Origin: Blautia coccoides
Lineage (GTDB): Bacteria > Bacillota > Clostridia > Lachnospirales > Lachnospiraceae
Assembly (NCBI RefSeq): GCF_034355335.1
Contig: NZ_CP136422.1
Location: forward strand, 4,312,501 to 4,376,500
DNA: 64,000 nt
Reading direction: 5' to 3'
The translations under genes and the position numbers were made by a program. Position 1 is the first letter of the stretch; every line of letters starts with the position of its first letter. Shown in pieces: positions 18,633 through 28,660 of this stretch. The notes under the pieces are model-generated. The model saw only the letters and a list, made by a program, of their open reading frames with translations, made no database searches and was not told the DNA's origin.

Positions 18633-19253
18633 TTACTCCTCACAGATCCCCTCTTTGACAAAAATTTTCCGAAGCACCATGGAATGCAAAAACGCAAGTC
18701 CTGAACCGCCCAGAAGCAGTGTCAGCAAAAGCCCGGCTGCCCATATCTTTCCCGCTATCCAGACAATGCCGATCCACAATACCATGTAAAGAGTCCGGGG
18801 AAGATACTTAAATGCCAAAAGTCCGGCATTTCTGAGTGTCACCAAAAATCCTGTATCCATCCTGTCCAGAAGTGGATAAAAATATACTGACAAGAAGAGA
18901 TACACAGCCCCAACTGCTATCACAAGCCCTTTCATCACCTCAGCAAATGTACCTGTCATCTGTTTCCAGAAGAGAAAGTCCGCGCATATGGCCATCCCAG
19001 CCGCCAGCATAGGCAGTGTCTGAAGCACTGCTCTTTTCAAATTCTTACGGAAAGCCTCCCAAAAGGTACTGGTTATGTACCCCTCCACACCTGACGCTAA
19101 TCTGTCTGCGGTCTCATGGAGGGCACAATTGGCAGCTCCCACGGTCACAACCGGAAGACTGAACAATATCCACAAAAAATTCAGTTTTACCAGATTCACC
19201 AGCTTTTCCACTGTTCTGTACAGCCTGCTGTCAAAGCGAAAAATACCCTCCAT
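18633..19253 (-). CDS. YesL-like membrane protein (DUF624)
   Basis: A 206-residue hydrophobic protein with about five membrane segments; it opens MEGIFRFDSRLYRTVEKLVNLVKLN, the usual start of the DUF624/YesL family. YesL-like proteins are typically encoded beside CUT1 sugar transporters, and this one is the last gene of the fructan operon, 15 bp after the MalG-type permease. Its molecular role is not established. Confidence 0.82.
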   Translation of the reverse strand: MEGIFRFDSRLYRTVEKLVNLVKLNFLWILFSLPVVTVGAANCALHETADRLASGVEGYITSTFWEAFRKNLKRAVLQTLPMLAAGMAICADFLFWKQMTGTFAEVMKGLVIAVGAVYLFLSVYFYPLLDRMDTGFLVTLRNAGLLAFKYLPRTLYMVLWIGIVWIAGKIWAAGLLLTLLLGGSGLAFLHSMVLRKIFVKEGICEE

Positions 19254-19268
19254 GTTCTGCCCCTCCTC

Positions 19269-20111
19269 TTATCCTTTGATACCAGTGGAAGCAATTCCCT
19301 CCACATAATATTTCTGCAGTACAATAAACATGATCAGCATAGGGATAGCTGAGATCGTCAGTGACGCCATGATAGGACCGTAATTGATGGGTTTAGAACC
19401 AAAGAATGTCTGTATGGCAAGCTGAATGGTTCTCTTTTCCTCCCCTGTCACCACCAGCAGAGGCCACATAAAGTCATTCCAGTGAGCCACAAAATCAAGG
19501 ATCAGCACAGTGGCATATACCGTTCCCGAAATTGGCATGACGATCCTGAAAAATGTCTTCACCGGACCGCACCCGTCAATGGCCGCTGCCTCCAAAAGGT
19601 CATTTGGCACATCCAGGAAAAACTGACGGAACATATAGATGCTGAAGCATTTCGCCACAAAGGGCACAACAAGCGCTGCCCACTGATTGATCCACCCCAG
19701 ATCAGCCATCTCCCTGTACATGGGAAGCATAATGGCTTCCGGGGGAAATACCATAAGACTGATAACCAGTGTGAGAAGAAGATTTTTGCCTTTGAATTCA
19801 AACTTTGCCAGCGCATAACCGCAGATGGAGTTGATAAACAGATCCAGCACCACGATGACAAAGACGTAAAACAAACTGTTTCCGATAAATTTCCACATGT
19901 CAATCCTCTGGAACACTTCCAGATAATTACTGAGGGACGCCCCTTTTGGAATAAATGTACCCAGGGAATTCAAACCTTTAAAAATACCGGCCTCCGGTTT
20001 CAGGGATGAGGATATCATCCAGATAAGAGGGGATACGAAAATCAGCGCAACCAGCGTATTCCCTATGTAAAATGCCGCATTTCCCAGACGGGTCCTCTGC
20101 TTCTGTGTCAT
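19269..20111 (-). CDS. CUT1 carbohydrate ABC transporter permease (MalG-type), fructan locus
   Basis: A 280-residue membrane subunit with six hydrophobic segments; the first is FYIGNTLVALIFVSPLIWMI. The EAA loop reads DLLEAAAIDGCGPVKTFFRIVMP. It lies 16 bp after its MalF-type partner and 15 bp before the YesL-like gene, all in one direction. With the GH32 enzyme in the same operon the load is probably a fructose-containing oligosaccharide (inference). Confidence 0.92.
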   Translation of the reverse strand: MTQKQRTRLGNAAFYIGNTLVALIFVSPLIWMISSSLKPEAGIFKGLNSLGTFIPKGASLSNYLEVFQRIDMWKFIGNSLFYVFVIVVLDLFINSICGYALAKFEFKGKNLLLTLVISLMVFPPEAIMLPMYREMADLGWINQWAALVVPFVAKCFSIYMFRQFFLDVPNDLLEAAAIDGCGPVKTFFRIVMPISGTVYATVLILDFVAHWNDFMWPLLVVTGEEKRTIQLAIQTFFGSKPINYGPIMASLTISAIPMLIMFIVLQKYYVEGIASTGIKG

Positions 20112-20127
20112 AGTTCTCCTCTCCTTT

Positions 20128-21012
20128 CTAATCCGCTTTGATCAGTTTCTTCATCCCCAGGGACAGTATCACCACTATGACGAAGAAGACTGCAGCCACT
20201 GCACAGGCATATCCGAAATTCCGTTTTTGGAAGCCCTGTTCATACACATAGTACACCATGGTTCTGGTGGAATTCTGAGGGCCGCCTTTTGTCATGACAT
20301 ACGGCTGCGTAAAAAGTTTCATTGCCTGGATTACCGTGATCATGATCACATATTTTATTACATTTTTCAGTCCCGGCAAAGTGACATAGAGAAAGCTTTT
20401 TAATTTTCCGGCACCGTCTATGGACGCGGCTTCATACTGTTCCTTGGGAATCCCCTGAAGGCCTGCCAGAAAGATCATCATCTGGTAGCCCGCCCCCTGC
20501 CATGCGGACATGAAAATGATGGAGTTCATAGAAGTCTTCGGGTCATTTAAGAATCCGCAGGGTTCCATTCCCATTTTAACCAGCAGTGCATTTAAAAGCC
20601 CGCTGTCCGGATTGGAATTGTAGAGCACAGTCCAGAGGATCGCCACTACGACCATGGAGGTAACCTGAGGGCTGAAATATGCCGCTCTGAAAATAGAGAC
20701 ACCTTTTCTCTTGGATGATATGAGCATTGCCAGTGCCAATGCCAGAACTGTCTGAAAAGGTACCACCAGCACGGTAAAATGAAGTGTATTGGCAACTGCC
20801 TTCCAAAAATCCCCGTCCCGGAACAATTCCGCAAAATTGTTGAACCCGCAGAACTTAATGCGGTCCGGCCTCATGATATTGTAATCGGTAAATGCATATC
20901 TGACGGTCTGCAGCGCAGGATATATCAAAAATGCTGCCAGCAGGATCACTGCCGGTATGACAAACAGGTATGCCGCTTTCTTTTCACTTGGTTTGTTTAT
21001 GGCTTTTTCCAT
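20128..21012 (-). CDS. CUT1 carbohydrate ABC transporter permease (MalF-type), fructan locus
   Basis: A 294-residue membrane subunit beginning MEKAINKPSEKKAAYLFVIPAV, with an EAA loop EQYEAASIDGAGKLKSFLYVTLPGL. The open frame extends to 21036, but the ATG at 21012, just after AGGAGGAG, is the expected start and leaves 20 bp from the binding-protein gene. No ATPase gene is in the operon. Confidence 0.92.
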   Translation of the reverse strand: MEKAINKPSEKKAAYLFVIPAVILLAAFLIYPALQTVRYAFTDYNIMRPDRIKFCGFNNFAELFRDGDFWKAVANTLHFTVLVVPFQTVLALALAMLISSKRKGVSIFRAAYFSPQVTSMVVVAILWTVLYNSNPDSGLLNALLVKMGMEPCGFLNDPKTSMNSIIFMSAWQGAGYQMMIFLAGLQGIPKEQYEAASIDGAGKLKSFLYVTLPGLKNVIKYVIMITVIQAMKLFTQPYVMTKGGPQNSTRTMVYYVYEQGFQKRNFGYACAVAAVFFVIVVILSLGMKKLIKAD

Positions 21013-21032
21013 CTTTCTCCTCCTCCCCGGAA

Positions 21033-22328
21033 TCAATCTTCATCCGCGTAATACTTGTTGTAATCCTTGTCCGTGTCTTCTGCCACTTTGTCAAGTGCCT
21101 CTTTTGGATCCACACCTGTGAAGATGTTCACCATAGCCTCTGAAAAACCTGCGGAGAGCACACTGTAGGAGGGTGTCCGCGGTCTCGGATGTCCTGTCTC
21201 CATAAGCTGTTCCTTGAACAGGGAGCGTGGATACTCATTATACTCTGTGAGCACCTCATAACTGGACTGTCTTGTGGGCGGCTTTGAAATTGCCTTAGCG
21301 TAAGTGGTCACATTATCCTTTGAAAAGAGATAGTTCATCACCTCTTTCACAGCATCCTTATCCTGTGTATCCCTGGTGACGGCTGCTGCCCAGTCTCCTG
21401 TGGGGGAAGTGGGGATTTGTCCGTTGTCCGCAACAGGAAAATAGGTAACACCCCAGTTCAGATCCGGATAATCCTTTTCCAGTGTAGCCACCTCCCAGGA
21501 GCCTCCCAGCATTGTAGCTGCCCTTTCGTTATGGAATTCCTTCTGGATGGGGTCCAGATTGGCATATCCGTTTTGGATCAGTCCATTCAGGAATGTGGCT
21601 GCCTCCACCCCGGCTTCACTGTTGATATATCCGTCTGCTTTGCTGCCGTCTTCACTCACAAAATCCGTACCGTTGGAGATCCAGAACTGCTCCAGAACAT
21701 AGGGAAGTCCTTCCCCTTTATCCATGATGATGTTGGTTCCCATCACGCCGTCTTTTGTCAGTTTCTCTGCCACATCTGCAAATTCAGACCAGGTCCAGGC
21801 ATCCACCAGCTTATCAGGTGCTTTTATCCCTGCCGCATCCAGCATATCCCGGTTGTAATAAAGGGCAACCGAACTTTCTGTAGCGCCGATGGCATAAATT
21901 TTTCCGTCGTAAGTCCCCTGGTTCTTGGTGGAATCCAAAAAGTCCTCCCAGTCCTCCTCCGGGAACATATCATCCAGAGGCACGATAATGTCATTTGCCG
22001 CATATACGGAAACCGTAGGTCCGTCCACAAAAAGGATATCCGGCAGATCCTTGGAAGTGATGGCTGCGTTTACCTTGTCCTCGTAAGCATAAGAATCCGC
22101 ACGCACGATGGCTTCTCTTTTGAGATGAATCTCTCCTCTGTGTTCCTCATTAAAAGCATCAATTTTTTCTTCCCACCACTCCTCAATGGCCGGTTCATCG
22201 CTTGGACTCCAGATTGTTATGACAGACTCTCCGTCTTTGTTCACCCGTTCTTTCTCACTTCCGCAGCCGGATGCCATGGAAGACACCACCGCTGCCGCAA
22301 GAAGTATGGCAACTGCCCGTTTTTTCAT
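21033..22328 (-). CDS. Sugar ABC transporter substrate-binding lipoprotein, fructan locus
   Basis: A 431-residue extracellular solute-binding protein. The signal peptide KKRAVAILLAAAVVSSM ends at lipobox ASGC. The mature part begins with an acidic linker, then the typical ITIWSPSDEPAIEEWWEEKI and later GTYDGKIYAIG and GGSWEVATLEKDYP blocks of family-1 binding proteins. AAGGGAGAGAGGG precedes the start. It lies 25 bp downstream of the GH32 gene, so enzyme and transporter are coordinately made. Confidence 0.92.
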   Translation of the reverse strand: MKKRAVAILLAAAVVSSMASGCGSEKERVNKDGESVITIWSPSDEPAIEEWWEEKIDAFNEEHRGEIHLKREAIVRADSYAYEDKVNAAITSKDLPDILFVDGPTVSVYAANDIIVPLDDMFPEEDWEDFLDSTKNQGTYDGKIYAIGATESSVALYYNRDMLDAAGIKAPDKLVDAWTWSEFADVAEKLTKDGVMGTNIIMDKGEGLPYVLEQFWISNGTDFVSEDGSKADGYINSEAGVEAATFLNGLIQNGYANLDPIQKEFHNERAATMLGGSWEVATLEKDYPDLNWGVTYFPVADNGQIPTSPTGDWAAAVTRDTQDKDAVKEVMNYLFSKDNVTTYAKAISKPPTRQSSYEVLTEYNEYPRSLFKEQLMETGHPRPRTPSYSVLSAGFSEAMVNIFTGVDPKEALDKVAEDTDKDYNKYYADED

Positions 22329-22353
22329 TTCCCTCTCTCCCTTCTCACTGCTG

Positions 22354-24018
22354 TTACTGCCAGACAGACCTCATCATGGAAACCTCTGCCCGTTCTATCT
22401 TCTCCGGCTCTTCTGCCTCCAGAATAAAGCAGCCGTCTGTGTTGGAATTATAGAACAGTTTGGTACCTGCGGCTTCTCCGCCGTTCAGATAAATTTCCAC
22501 AACTCTTCTGTCCACAAATATCTCCATATTCCTGATCCCATCCACATCTGCTGGAAACTTAACTGTTTCACTTTTTACACCTGATGTGCGAATACCCGCA
22601 AAACCGTTCTCCTTTACAAAACGTATCTCCTTCTTCCCGTCTCTTCCCAGCAGAAGGTTAAAGTCTGTATCTCCGGCAAAGGATATGCCTGCATAAAAAC
22701 TGTTTCCCGTTATCTGCTGCAGACAGATGTTTTCCTTTTCACCCGTGTAGAGTTTTTCACCTTTCAGCGTATAGATTTCCTCCACAGGAGTCATATAAAG
22801 CTTATGTTCCTTCACATGCAGAACTCTGGGAATGGTTGCGCTGCCGTAAGCGCTGTCCTCTGCCTTTATATGTTCGCCGTAAAAATCGGAGATCCACCCA
22901 ATGGCAATCCTCCTTCCCTCATGTTCAAAGCTCTGCATAGCGTAACAGTTGCTTCCAAAATCATACCAGCCTGTGCTTTCCACGGAAAAATTTTCATCCT
23001 TGAATTCCCCTGTGTAATAGCGCGACATCTGAAATCTTCCGCCCGGGTCCTTGTGGCACATCAACGCTCCCCACGCCACATAGCAGCCGTCCAGAGAAAA
23101 AAAGTCAGGACATTCAAAGCAGCGTATCCCCTCTTCTTTTTCTGTGAGCAGAGGTTTTACATAGCTCCAATGCTCCATATCACCGGATTTATACAGCAGG
23201 ATAGCTGCCTGTCCGTTCATGGCGCTTGCCAGGACCATGTACCACATATCCCCTATCTTCAAAACTTTCGGGTCCCTGAAATCAAAGGACGCTCCCTTTG
23301 GTCCTTCTCCTATCACCAGCTTCTCCGGTCCAAATTCCAGCATATCCCGGCTTCTGGTCATCCATTGCTGCTGTACGGTCTCCTCACCGTCTTCCATGGG
23401 TCCCAGATGTCTGGTCAGATAAAAGACCACCTCATCTTCCAGCACCACTGCGCTTCCGGAAAATGCGCCTCCCTTTTGTACATCAGCCTGTTCCAGTACC
23501 TCTTTCTGCGGTTCAAGGACAATGGGAAGATGGGTCCAGTGTACCAGATCCGGGCTGGCTGCATGTCCCCAGTACATATTGGACCATTCCTGGCCGTGGG
23601 GGTTATACTGATAATACATGTGGTAATATCCCTGATACCAGCATAGGCCATTGGGGTCGTTCATCCAGTTCTTCCAGGGTGCAAAATGATATTGCTCTCT
23701 GTAAGGTGTGTCATAATATGCTGCCGTTTCACTGCCGCTCAGACATTGACCGCCTTCCTCAGGGTCTATATAACAGATCCCTCTCTCCAGAATCTTTTCA
23801 CAGCCGCTTAAATATGCCAGTGATATTTCCGCATTTTGGACGGCAAGCTCGTAACCGGTCTGCCTGTCCACAGGTATTTTCAGCCACTTATAATACTTCC
23901 GGCCCGCCGCATATGTGCTCTCCCTGCCTTCTGCATTTTTCAAAACCACATATCCTTCTTTTCCTTCCACTGATCTGGCCAGTATCTCCAGACATGTGTA
24001 CTCACCTGTTTGTATCAT
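22354..24018 (-). CDS. GH32 beta-fructofuranosidase (sucrose/fructan hydrolase)
   Basis: A 554-residue retaining glycosidase that removes fructose from sucrose, its phosphate or fructo-oligosaccharides. There is no signal peptide, so it acts in the cytosol on imported sugar. An N-terminal beta-rich part of about 110 residues precedes the five-bladed propeller. The three acidic motifs are present: WMNDPNG (nucleophile Asp), FRDPKV (transition-state Asp) and FECPDFF (acid/base Glu). A C-terminal beta-sandwich follows. The ATG at 24018 has AGGAGG 7 bases before it. First gene of the operon under a LacI-type operator. Confidence 0.93.
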   Translation of the reverse strand: MIQTGEYTCLEILARSVEGKEGYVVLKNAEGRESTYAAGRKYYKWLKIPVDRQTGYELAVQNAEISLAYLSGCEKILERGICYIDPEEGGQCLSGSETAAYYDTPYREQYHFAPWKNWMNDPNGLCWYQGYYHMYYQYNPHGQEWSNMYWGHAASPDLVHWTHLPIVLEPQKEVLEQADVQKGGAFSGSAVVLEDEVVFYLTRHLGPMEDGEETVQQQWMTRSRDMLEFGPEKLVIGEGPKGASFDFRDPKVLKIGDMWYMVLASAMNGQAAILLYKSGDMEHWSYVKPLLTEKEEGIRCFECPDFFSLDGCYVAWGALMCHKDPGGRFQMSRYYTGEFKDENFSVESTGWYDFGSNCYAMQSFEHEGRRIAIGWISDFYGEHIKAEDSAYGSATIPRVLHVKEHKLYMTPVEEIYTLKGEKLYTGEKENICLQQITGNSFYAGISFAGDTDFNLLLGRDGKKEIRFVKENGFAGIRTSGVKSETVKFPADVDGIRNMEIFVDRRVVEIYLNGGEAAGTKLFYNSNTDGCFILEAEEPEKIERAEVSMMRSVWQ

Positions 24019-24043
24019 ATTTTCGCCTCCTGCTTCGCACGTT

Positions 24044-24059
24044 GTAAAACCGGTTCTAT
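24044..24059. promoter_or_regulatory. Possible second LacI-type operator
   Basis: Contains the palindrome AACCGGTT (24048-24055), similar to the core of the main operator 70 bp away, and lies in the GH32 leader. Weaker symmetry than the main site. Confidence 0.3.
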
Positions 24060-24121
24060 AATTATTATCCTTTAAATACATGGGTTTGTTTTCATTTTTA
24101 CAAGTTATATCGGATTATTTT

Positions 24122-24173
24122 ATGGAACCCGTTCCATGTATGTAAGTATAGGACTCTCTGACGGGTTTGTCAA
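24122..24173 (-). promoter_or_regulatory. Promoter and LacI-family operator of the fructan operon
   Basis: The minus-strand promoter TTGACA (24168-24173), 17-base spacer, TATACT (24145-24150). Directly at the predicted start point is the palindrome ATGGAACCCGTTCCAT (24122-24137), with 7-base perfect arms, typical of LacI-family sites. A repressor there would block initiation. The adjacent LacI-type gene is the natural candidate. The rest of the 312-bp intergenic stretch is a 5' UTR and the lacI-side hairpin. Confidence 0.7.
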
Positions 24174-24204
24174 GCACTTTTCCGTATGAATTCCCAAGAC
24201 ACAA

Positions 24205-24252
24205 AAGAGACCCGCGTTTTTCTTGTGCACTTTGCACAAACACAGGTCTCTT
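24205..24252 (-). terminator. Probable terminator of the LacI-family gene
   Basis: AAGAGACC pairs with GGTCTCTT, with an inner TTGTGC/GCACAA stem. The minus strand continues with TTTTGTGTCTT. It separates the regulator from the operon promoter. Confidence 0.55.
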
Positions 24253-24330
24253 GATCTTTTTCATATAAATTTTAGCCAAAACCATTGCTTCATTTTTATA
24301 AGTTATCCGCAACACTACCCTTTTTATTTC

Positions 24331-25308
24331 TCACAGTGTTGTGCCGCCAAACTGCATTTCCACGTCCAAAATCTGTCTGTGGGGCACACCTTTCCTCTCC
24401 TCCACCAGATCCAGAAGGGTGTTTACACAAAGCTCTGCCAATAATTGTACATTCTGCCGAACTGCAGTCAGCCTGGGATAAACCATACGTGTCACATCCA
24501 TTCCGTCAAATCCTATGATCTTCACATCCTCCGGCACGCGTATCTCTTTCTGCAGTACAGCATTCATACAGGCAATGGCAGCCATATCTCCTCCAAACAC
24601 ACCATCTATATCCGGATGCTGGCAGAGAAACCTTTCCATTCCCTCATAGTGGGCATTCCAGTCAAATACGTTCCAGTCCATAACCATGTCCAGTATCTCC
24701 ACCCCCTGTCTCTGCATGACTTCTTTAAAGACACTGTGACGCTCCTGGGCGGCAATACCGGGGGCAACACCGGATACCTGCAGTACCTTTTTACAGCCAT
24801 TCTTTAAAAGCAGCTCCGCAGCCATGCGTCCTCCCATAGCATGGTCACTTCCTATGAGGGGGATTCCGGGACCGAATTCCCTGTCTACGGAGACAATGGG
24901 CTTTTTCTGTTTCAGGTATTCCTCCTCATCCAGGGAGTGGGCCGCTGTGATAATGCCATCCACAATATTCCGATCCAGCATATCCAGATAATCCCTCTCC
25001 CTGTCACTGATCCCTATGGTATTGCAGATCATGGTTTTATATCCCTGACGGTAAAGCTCCATCTCTATATGCTTTGCCAGGCAGGAAAAAAAAGGATGAT
25101 CCAGATCCGGAACCATAACTCCCACGATACCGGTCCGGTTCCTGTATAGATTCCTCGCAAGTTCGTTTGGCGTATACCCCAGCTTCTCAGCCGCTTTTTC
25201 AATCTTCTTTTTTGTATCCGGCGATACGTAACCGGTTCCATTTAAGGCCCGGGAAACCGTTCCCACTCCCACTCCGGCCTGTTTTGCCACATCTCTGATG
25301 CTGGCCAT
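24331..25308 (-). CDS. LacI-family transcriptional regulator of the fructan locus
   Basis: A 325-residue repressor-type regulator. Residues 1-60 hold the HTH and hinge helix (IRDVAKQAGVGVGTVSRALNG, LGYTPNELARNL). The periplasmic-binding-protein-like effector domain follows (GIVGVMVPDLDHPFF, IIGFDGMDVTRMVYPRLTAVRQ). It lies just upstream of the GH32 operon in the same direction, with a separate promoter and a palindromic operator between them. The effector is probably sucrose, fructose or a phosphate thereof (inference). Confidence 0.92.
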   Translation of the reverse strand: MASIRDVAKQAGVGVGTVSRALNGTGYVSPDTKKKIEKAAEKLGYTPNELARNLYRNRTGIVGVMVPDLDHPFFSCLAKHIEMELYRQGYKTMICNTIGISDRERDYLDMLDRNIVDGIITAAHSLDEEEYLKQKKPIVSVDREFGPGIPLIGSDHAMGGRMAAELLLKNGCKKVLQVSGVAPGIAAQERHSVFKEVMQRQGVEILDMVMDWNVFDWNAHYEGMERFLCQHPDIDGVFGGDMAAIACMNAVLQKEIRVPEDVKIIGFDGMDVTRMVYPRLTAVRQNVQLLAELCVNTLLDLVEERKGVPHRQILDVEMQFGGTTL

Positions 25309-25400
25309 TCCACTGCACCTCTTCCATACATATAACAGAAGCTGCCGTACCCTCCGTCTCCGGCGGGATACAGCAGCATGTCTATTCTCTCAGCAATTGT

Positions 25401-26795
25401 CTAGAAAGCCATCTTTTCCTCAAAGTAGGCCTTCAGGTCTTCAATTTTAACTCTCTCCTGCTCCATGGTGTCACGGTCACGGACAGTAACCGCTCCGTCT
25501 GTCTCAGATTCAAAATCATATGTCACACAGAACGGAGTACCGATCTCGTCCTGACGGCGGTAACGTTTTCCGATATTTCCTCTGTCATCATATTCACAGT
25601 TATACAGCTTGGAAAGCTCCTGGTAAATCTTTTCTGCGCCCTCGTTCAGCTTTTTGGACAGAGGCAGGATACCGATCTTTACAGGTGCCAGAGCCGGATG
25701 GAAATGCAGCACGGTACGCACGTCATTTCTCTCTGCGTCCAGAACTTCCTCGTCATATGCACTGCACAAGAATGCCAGTACCATACGATCAGCTCCCAGT
25801 GACGGTTCGATGACATAAGGAATATATTTTTCATTGGTCTCATCATCAAAATATGTCATATCCTGTCCGGATACATTCTGATGCTGTGTGAGGTCATAGT
25901 CGGTTCTGTCTGCGATACCCCAAAGCTCGCCCCATCCGAACGGGAATAAAAATTCCACATCTGTGGTTGCTTTGCTGTAGAAGCTCAGCTCCTCTTTATC
26001 GTGGTCACGGTAGCGAACTTCCTCATCTTTCAGACCCAGGCTGTGCAGCCAGTCAAGGCAGAACTGTTTCCAGTAAGCAAACCACTCCAGATCTGTGTCG
26101 GGCTTGCAGAAGAATTCCAGCTCCATCTGCTCAAACTCACGGGTACGGAATGTGAAGTTACCAGGTGTGATCTCATTACGGAAGGATTTTCCCACCTGTC
26201 CGATACCGAAAGGCAGTTTCTTCCTGGATGTCCTCTGTACATTCTTAAAGTTTACGAAAATACCCTGAGCAGTCTCAGGTCTTAAATAAACGGTATTCTT
26301 TGCGTCTTCTGTAACTCCCTGGAATGTCTTGAACATCAGGTTGAACTGACGGATATCTGTAAAGTTGTGTTTGCCGCAGGTGGGACATGGGATCTGATGT
26401 TCCTCAATAAACTCCATCATCTTCTCCTGGCTCCAGGCATCCACACTGCCCTCAATGGCAATTCCTTTTTCTGCGCAGAAATCTTCAATGATCTTATCCG
26501 CGCGGAAACGCTCATGGCACTCTTTACAGTCCATCAGCGGGTCAGAAAAACCGCCCAGATGACCGGAAGCCACCCATGTCTGCGGATTCATCAATATAGC
26601 ACAGTCTACCCCTACATTGTATGGGCTTTCCATGATGAATTTTTTCCACCAGGCTTTTTTCACATTGTTTTTCAGCTCCACGCCAAGGTTGCCGTAATCC
26701 CAGGTGTTGGCAAGTCCTCCGTAAATTTCTGAACCCGGATATACGAATCCTCTGGATTTGGCAAGTGCTACGATCTTTTCCATGGTCTTTTCCAT
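25401..26795 (-). CDS. glyQS: Glycyl-tRNA synthetase (alpha2 type)
   Basis: Charges tRNA-Gly with glycine. A 464-residue class II enzyme of the dimeric type. It begins [27 protein letters not shown]; motif 2 reads [27 protein letters not shown], and the C-terminal anticodon-binding domain contains [16 protein letters not shown] cysteine pair set (CKEC and CPTC) sits in the insertion. The ATG at 26795 has GAGGAG upstream; the frame is open to 26879. An own promoter precedes it. No T-box leader motif is present in the roughly 120 bases between that promoter and the start. Confidence 0.96.
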   Translation of the reverse strand: MEKTMEKIVALAKSRGFVYPGSEIYGGLANTWDYGNLGVELKNNVKKAWWKKFIMESPYNVGVDCAILMNPQTWVASGHLGGFSDPLMDCKECHERFRADKIIEDFCAEKGIAIEGSVDAWSQEKMMEFIEEHQIPCPTCGKHNFTDIRQFNLMFKTFQGVTEDAKNTVYLRPETAQGIFVNFKNVQRTSRKKLPFGIGQVGKSFRNEITPGNFTFRTREFEQMELEFFCKPDTDLEWFAYWKQFCLDWLHSLGLKDEEVRYRDHDKEELSFYSKATTDVEFLFPFGWGELWGIADRTDYDLTQHQNVSGQDMTYFDDETNEKYIPYVIEPSLGADRMVLAFLCSAYDEEVLDAERNDVRTVLHFHPALAPVKIGILPLSKKLNEGAEKIYQELSKLYNCEYDDRGNIGKRYRRQDEIGTPFCVTYDFESETDGAVTVRDRDTMEQERVKIEDLKAYFEEKMAF

Positions 26796-26920
26796 CGTGT
26801 TATCTCCTCGACTTTCATCTATTTCTTTATTTTTCAAGGCAAGCTGCCTGTCACAGTCATATAAACTGTATGATGGCATTACAGTCCGCAGACTGTCTGA
26901 TACAGCCTGCGAATAGTAAC

Positions 26921-26949
26921 ATTATAACCGTAATATTCCTTCTTTTCAA
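26921..26949 (-). promoter_or_regulatory. Promoter of glyQS
   Basis: On the minus strand TTGAAA (26944-26949), 17 bases, TATAAT (26921-26926), in the recO-glyQS gap about 125 bases before the start codon. Confidence 0.6.
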
Positions 26950-26995
26950 CCACTATCTGCCTGAAAATATGCTAAAAACAGGATTTTTCTCATGT

Positions 26996-27745
26996 TTACT
27001 CCATCATTTCCAGCACCTGCAGACTTTTCATCTTTTTGTCTATGTATTTTCCTGTGTATTCCCGCATGACCTTCTGCATGGTCTTCAGCACCTCCGGCCT
27101 TACGGTAAAGGTGTATAGCCTGGAAATCTCAGATGCCGCAATAAACTGAAGGGCATACAGGGAGGAGGCGTCCAGACGGATGCTCTTATATCTGTCCTTT
27201 TTGTCTATACAGTCTTCACAGAAGACCCCTGATCTCTCTGCCGAAAACCAGTAAAGCTCCTCTTTCTTCCCACAGTTCATACACTCGAACAGATTGGGGT
27301 ATTCCCCATTGATCACCATTGCCTTCAGCTCAAAGATACAGCGTATCAGCTTATTATCAACTTTCTCGCTGACCAGCGCTTTTAAGGTGACATAGAGCAG
27401 GTTCAGCATTTCCTTCTCATCCGTGTACTCCCTGGAGTAGTAATCCGCAAATTCCAAAAAATAGAATCCATAGTAGACGCCCGGCTGCCTGGAAGCCAGT
27501 TCCGTAAAATAATTGAGTACAGAGGCTGATTTCATCTGATAGCTGGTCCTTCCCTCATAGATGGAAAACGTGCCGAACACAAAGGGATTTGCCACGGCAA
27601 GAAGGGAGCTGTTCTGCCGTCTCGCTCCCTTTGCAAATACCGTTATTTTCCCCCGCTCTCTTGTGAGAAGCACCAGTCTCTTATCAAAATCCCCCACCGG
27701 CATGGAGGATAACACCATGCCGGTCATCTGTACTGTATCTGTCAT
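26996..27745 (-). CDS. recO: DNA repair protein RecO
   Basis: A RecF-pathway protein that binds single-stranded DNA and loads RecA. 249 residues: N-terminal OB fold ([36 protein letters not shown]), helical domain, and a zinc-binding four-cysteine module CMNCGKK and CEDCIDK. Its start overlaps the stop codon of era by 4 bp (ATGA), the classic era-recO coupling in Firmicutes. Confidence 0.95.
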   Translation of the reverse strand: MTDTVQMTGMVLSSMPVGDFDKRLVLLTRERGKITVFAKGARRQNSSLLAVANPFVFGTFSIYEGRTSYQMKSASVLNYFTELASRQPGVYYGFYFLEFADYYSREYTDEKEMLNLLYVTLKALVSEKVDNKLIRCIFELKAMVINGEYPNLFECMNCGKKEELYWFSAERSGVFCEDCIDKKDRYKSIRLDASSLYALQFIAASEISRLYTFTVRPEVLKTMQKVMREYTGKYIDKKMKSLQVLEMME

Positions 27746-28647
27746 ATCTCTTTTCTGTCATATCCGAAATTTTTAATCAGATAGTCACTGTCTCTCCAGT
27801 CTTTTTTTACTTTCACCCAGAGCTTCAGATTCACTTTCTGCTCCAGCATCCGTTCGATCTCAAAGCGGGCGGCACTTCCGATCTTCTTCAGCATAACCCC
27901 CTGCTTGCCGATGATAATCCCCTTGTGGGATTCCCGCTCACAGATGATCGTGGCCTCAATATCCACAAGCTTTCCTCCCGGACGTTCCTTCATGGTATCA
28001 ATGGTCACAGCTATCCCATGTGGGATCTCCTCCTCCAGAGTCCTGAGTGCCTTCTCCCGGATCATCTCCGCTACGATCTGGCGCTGCGGCTGGTCGGTTA
28101 CCGTATCCTCATCATAGAACTGCGGTCCATAGGGCAGATACTTGAAAATACTGGAGATCACTGTCTCCAGATTCTGTCCTTTCAGGGCAGAGGCGGGAAT
28201 GATCTCAGCAAAATCCATGATCTTCCGGTACGCATCGATAAAACTCAGCACCTCTTCCTTTTTCACTGTGTCCACCTTATTGATGACCAGGATCACCGGC
28301 AGATCACAAGATTTGAGCTGTTCGGCAATGTGGCGTTCTCCGGCACCGATAAAGGTGGTGGGCTCCACCAGCCAGAGGATCACATCCGCATCCTTGAACG
28401 TGCGCTCCGCCACATTTACCATATATTCTCCCAGCTTGTTTTTGGCTTTGTGGATACCAGGTGTATCTAAAAATACAATCTGTCCCTCCTCGCAGGAATA
28501 GACTGTCTGGATCTTATTTCTGGTTGTCTGTGGCTTCCTGGATGTGATGGCGATCTTCTGTCCGATCAAATGGTTCATCAGTGTGGATTTTCCCACGTTT
28601 GGCCGTCCGATAATTGCTGCAAATCCTGATTTGTAGTCTGTTCTCAT
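27742..28647 (-). CDS. era: GTPase Era
   Basis: A ribosome-assembly GTPase that binds 16S rRNA near its 3' end. 301 residues: G1 GRPNVGKST, switch region PQTTRN, G3 DTPG, G4 NKVD, G5 SALKG, and a C-terminal KH domain with the loop [19 protein letters not shown] precedes the ATG. It lies 13 bp after the M16C peptidase gene and overlaps recO. Confidence 0.97.
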   Translation of the reverse strand: MRTDYKSGFAAIIGRPNVGKSTLMNHLIGQKIAITSRKPQTTRNKIQTVYSCEEGQIVFLDTPGIHKAKNKLGEYMVNVAERTFKDADVILWLVEPTTFIGAGERHIAEQLKSCDLPVILVINKVDTVKKEEVLSFIDAYRKIMDFAEIIPASALKGQNLETVISSIFKYLPYGPQFYDEDTVTDQPQRQIVAEMIREKALRTLEEEIPHGIAVTIDTMKERPGGKLVDIEATIICERESHKGIIIGKQGVMLKKIGSAARFEIERMLEQKVNLKLWVKVKKDWRDSDYLIKNFGYDRKEI

Positions 28648-28660
28648 ATATTCTCCTCTG

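Noticed and set aside
25225..25266. Extra LacI operators inside the lacI coding region (AACCGGTTCC and GGGAAACCGTTCCC)
   Set aside because: Both fall on codons for conserved HTH residues (GTVSR, NGTGY), so the similarity is probably due to coding constraint.
25340..25380. Hairpin GCTGC..GCAGC after glyQS as a terminator
   Set aside because: The stem has two mismatches and lacks a T-tract.
26796..26995. T-box leader for glyQS
   Set aside because: No T-box consensus (AGGGTGGNACCGCG type) or terminator/antiterminator pair on the minus strand; only a plain promoter is seen.
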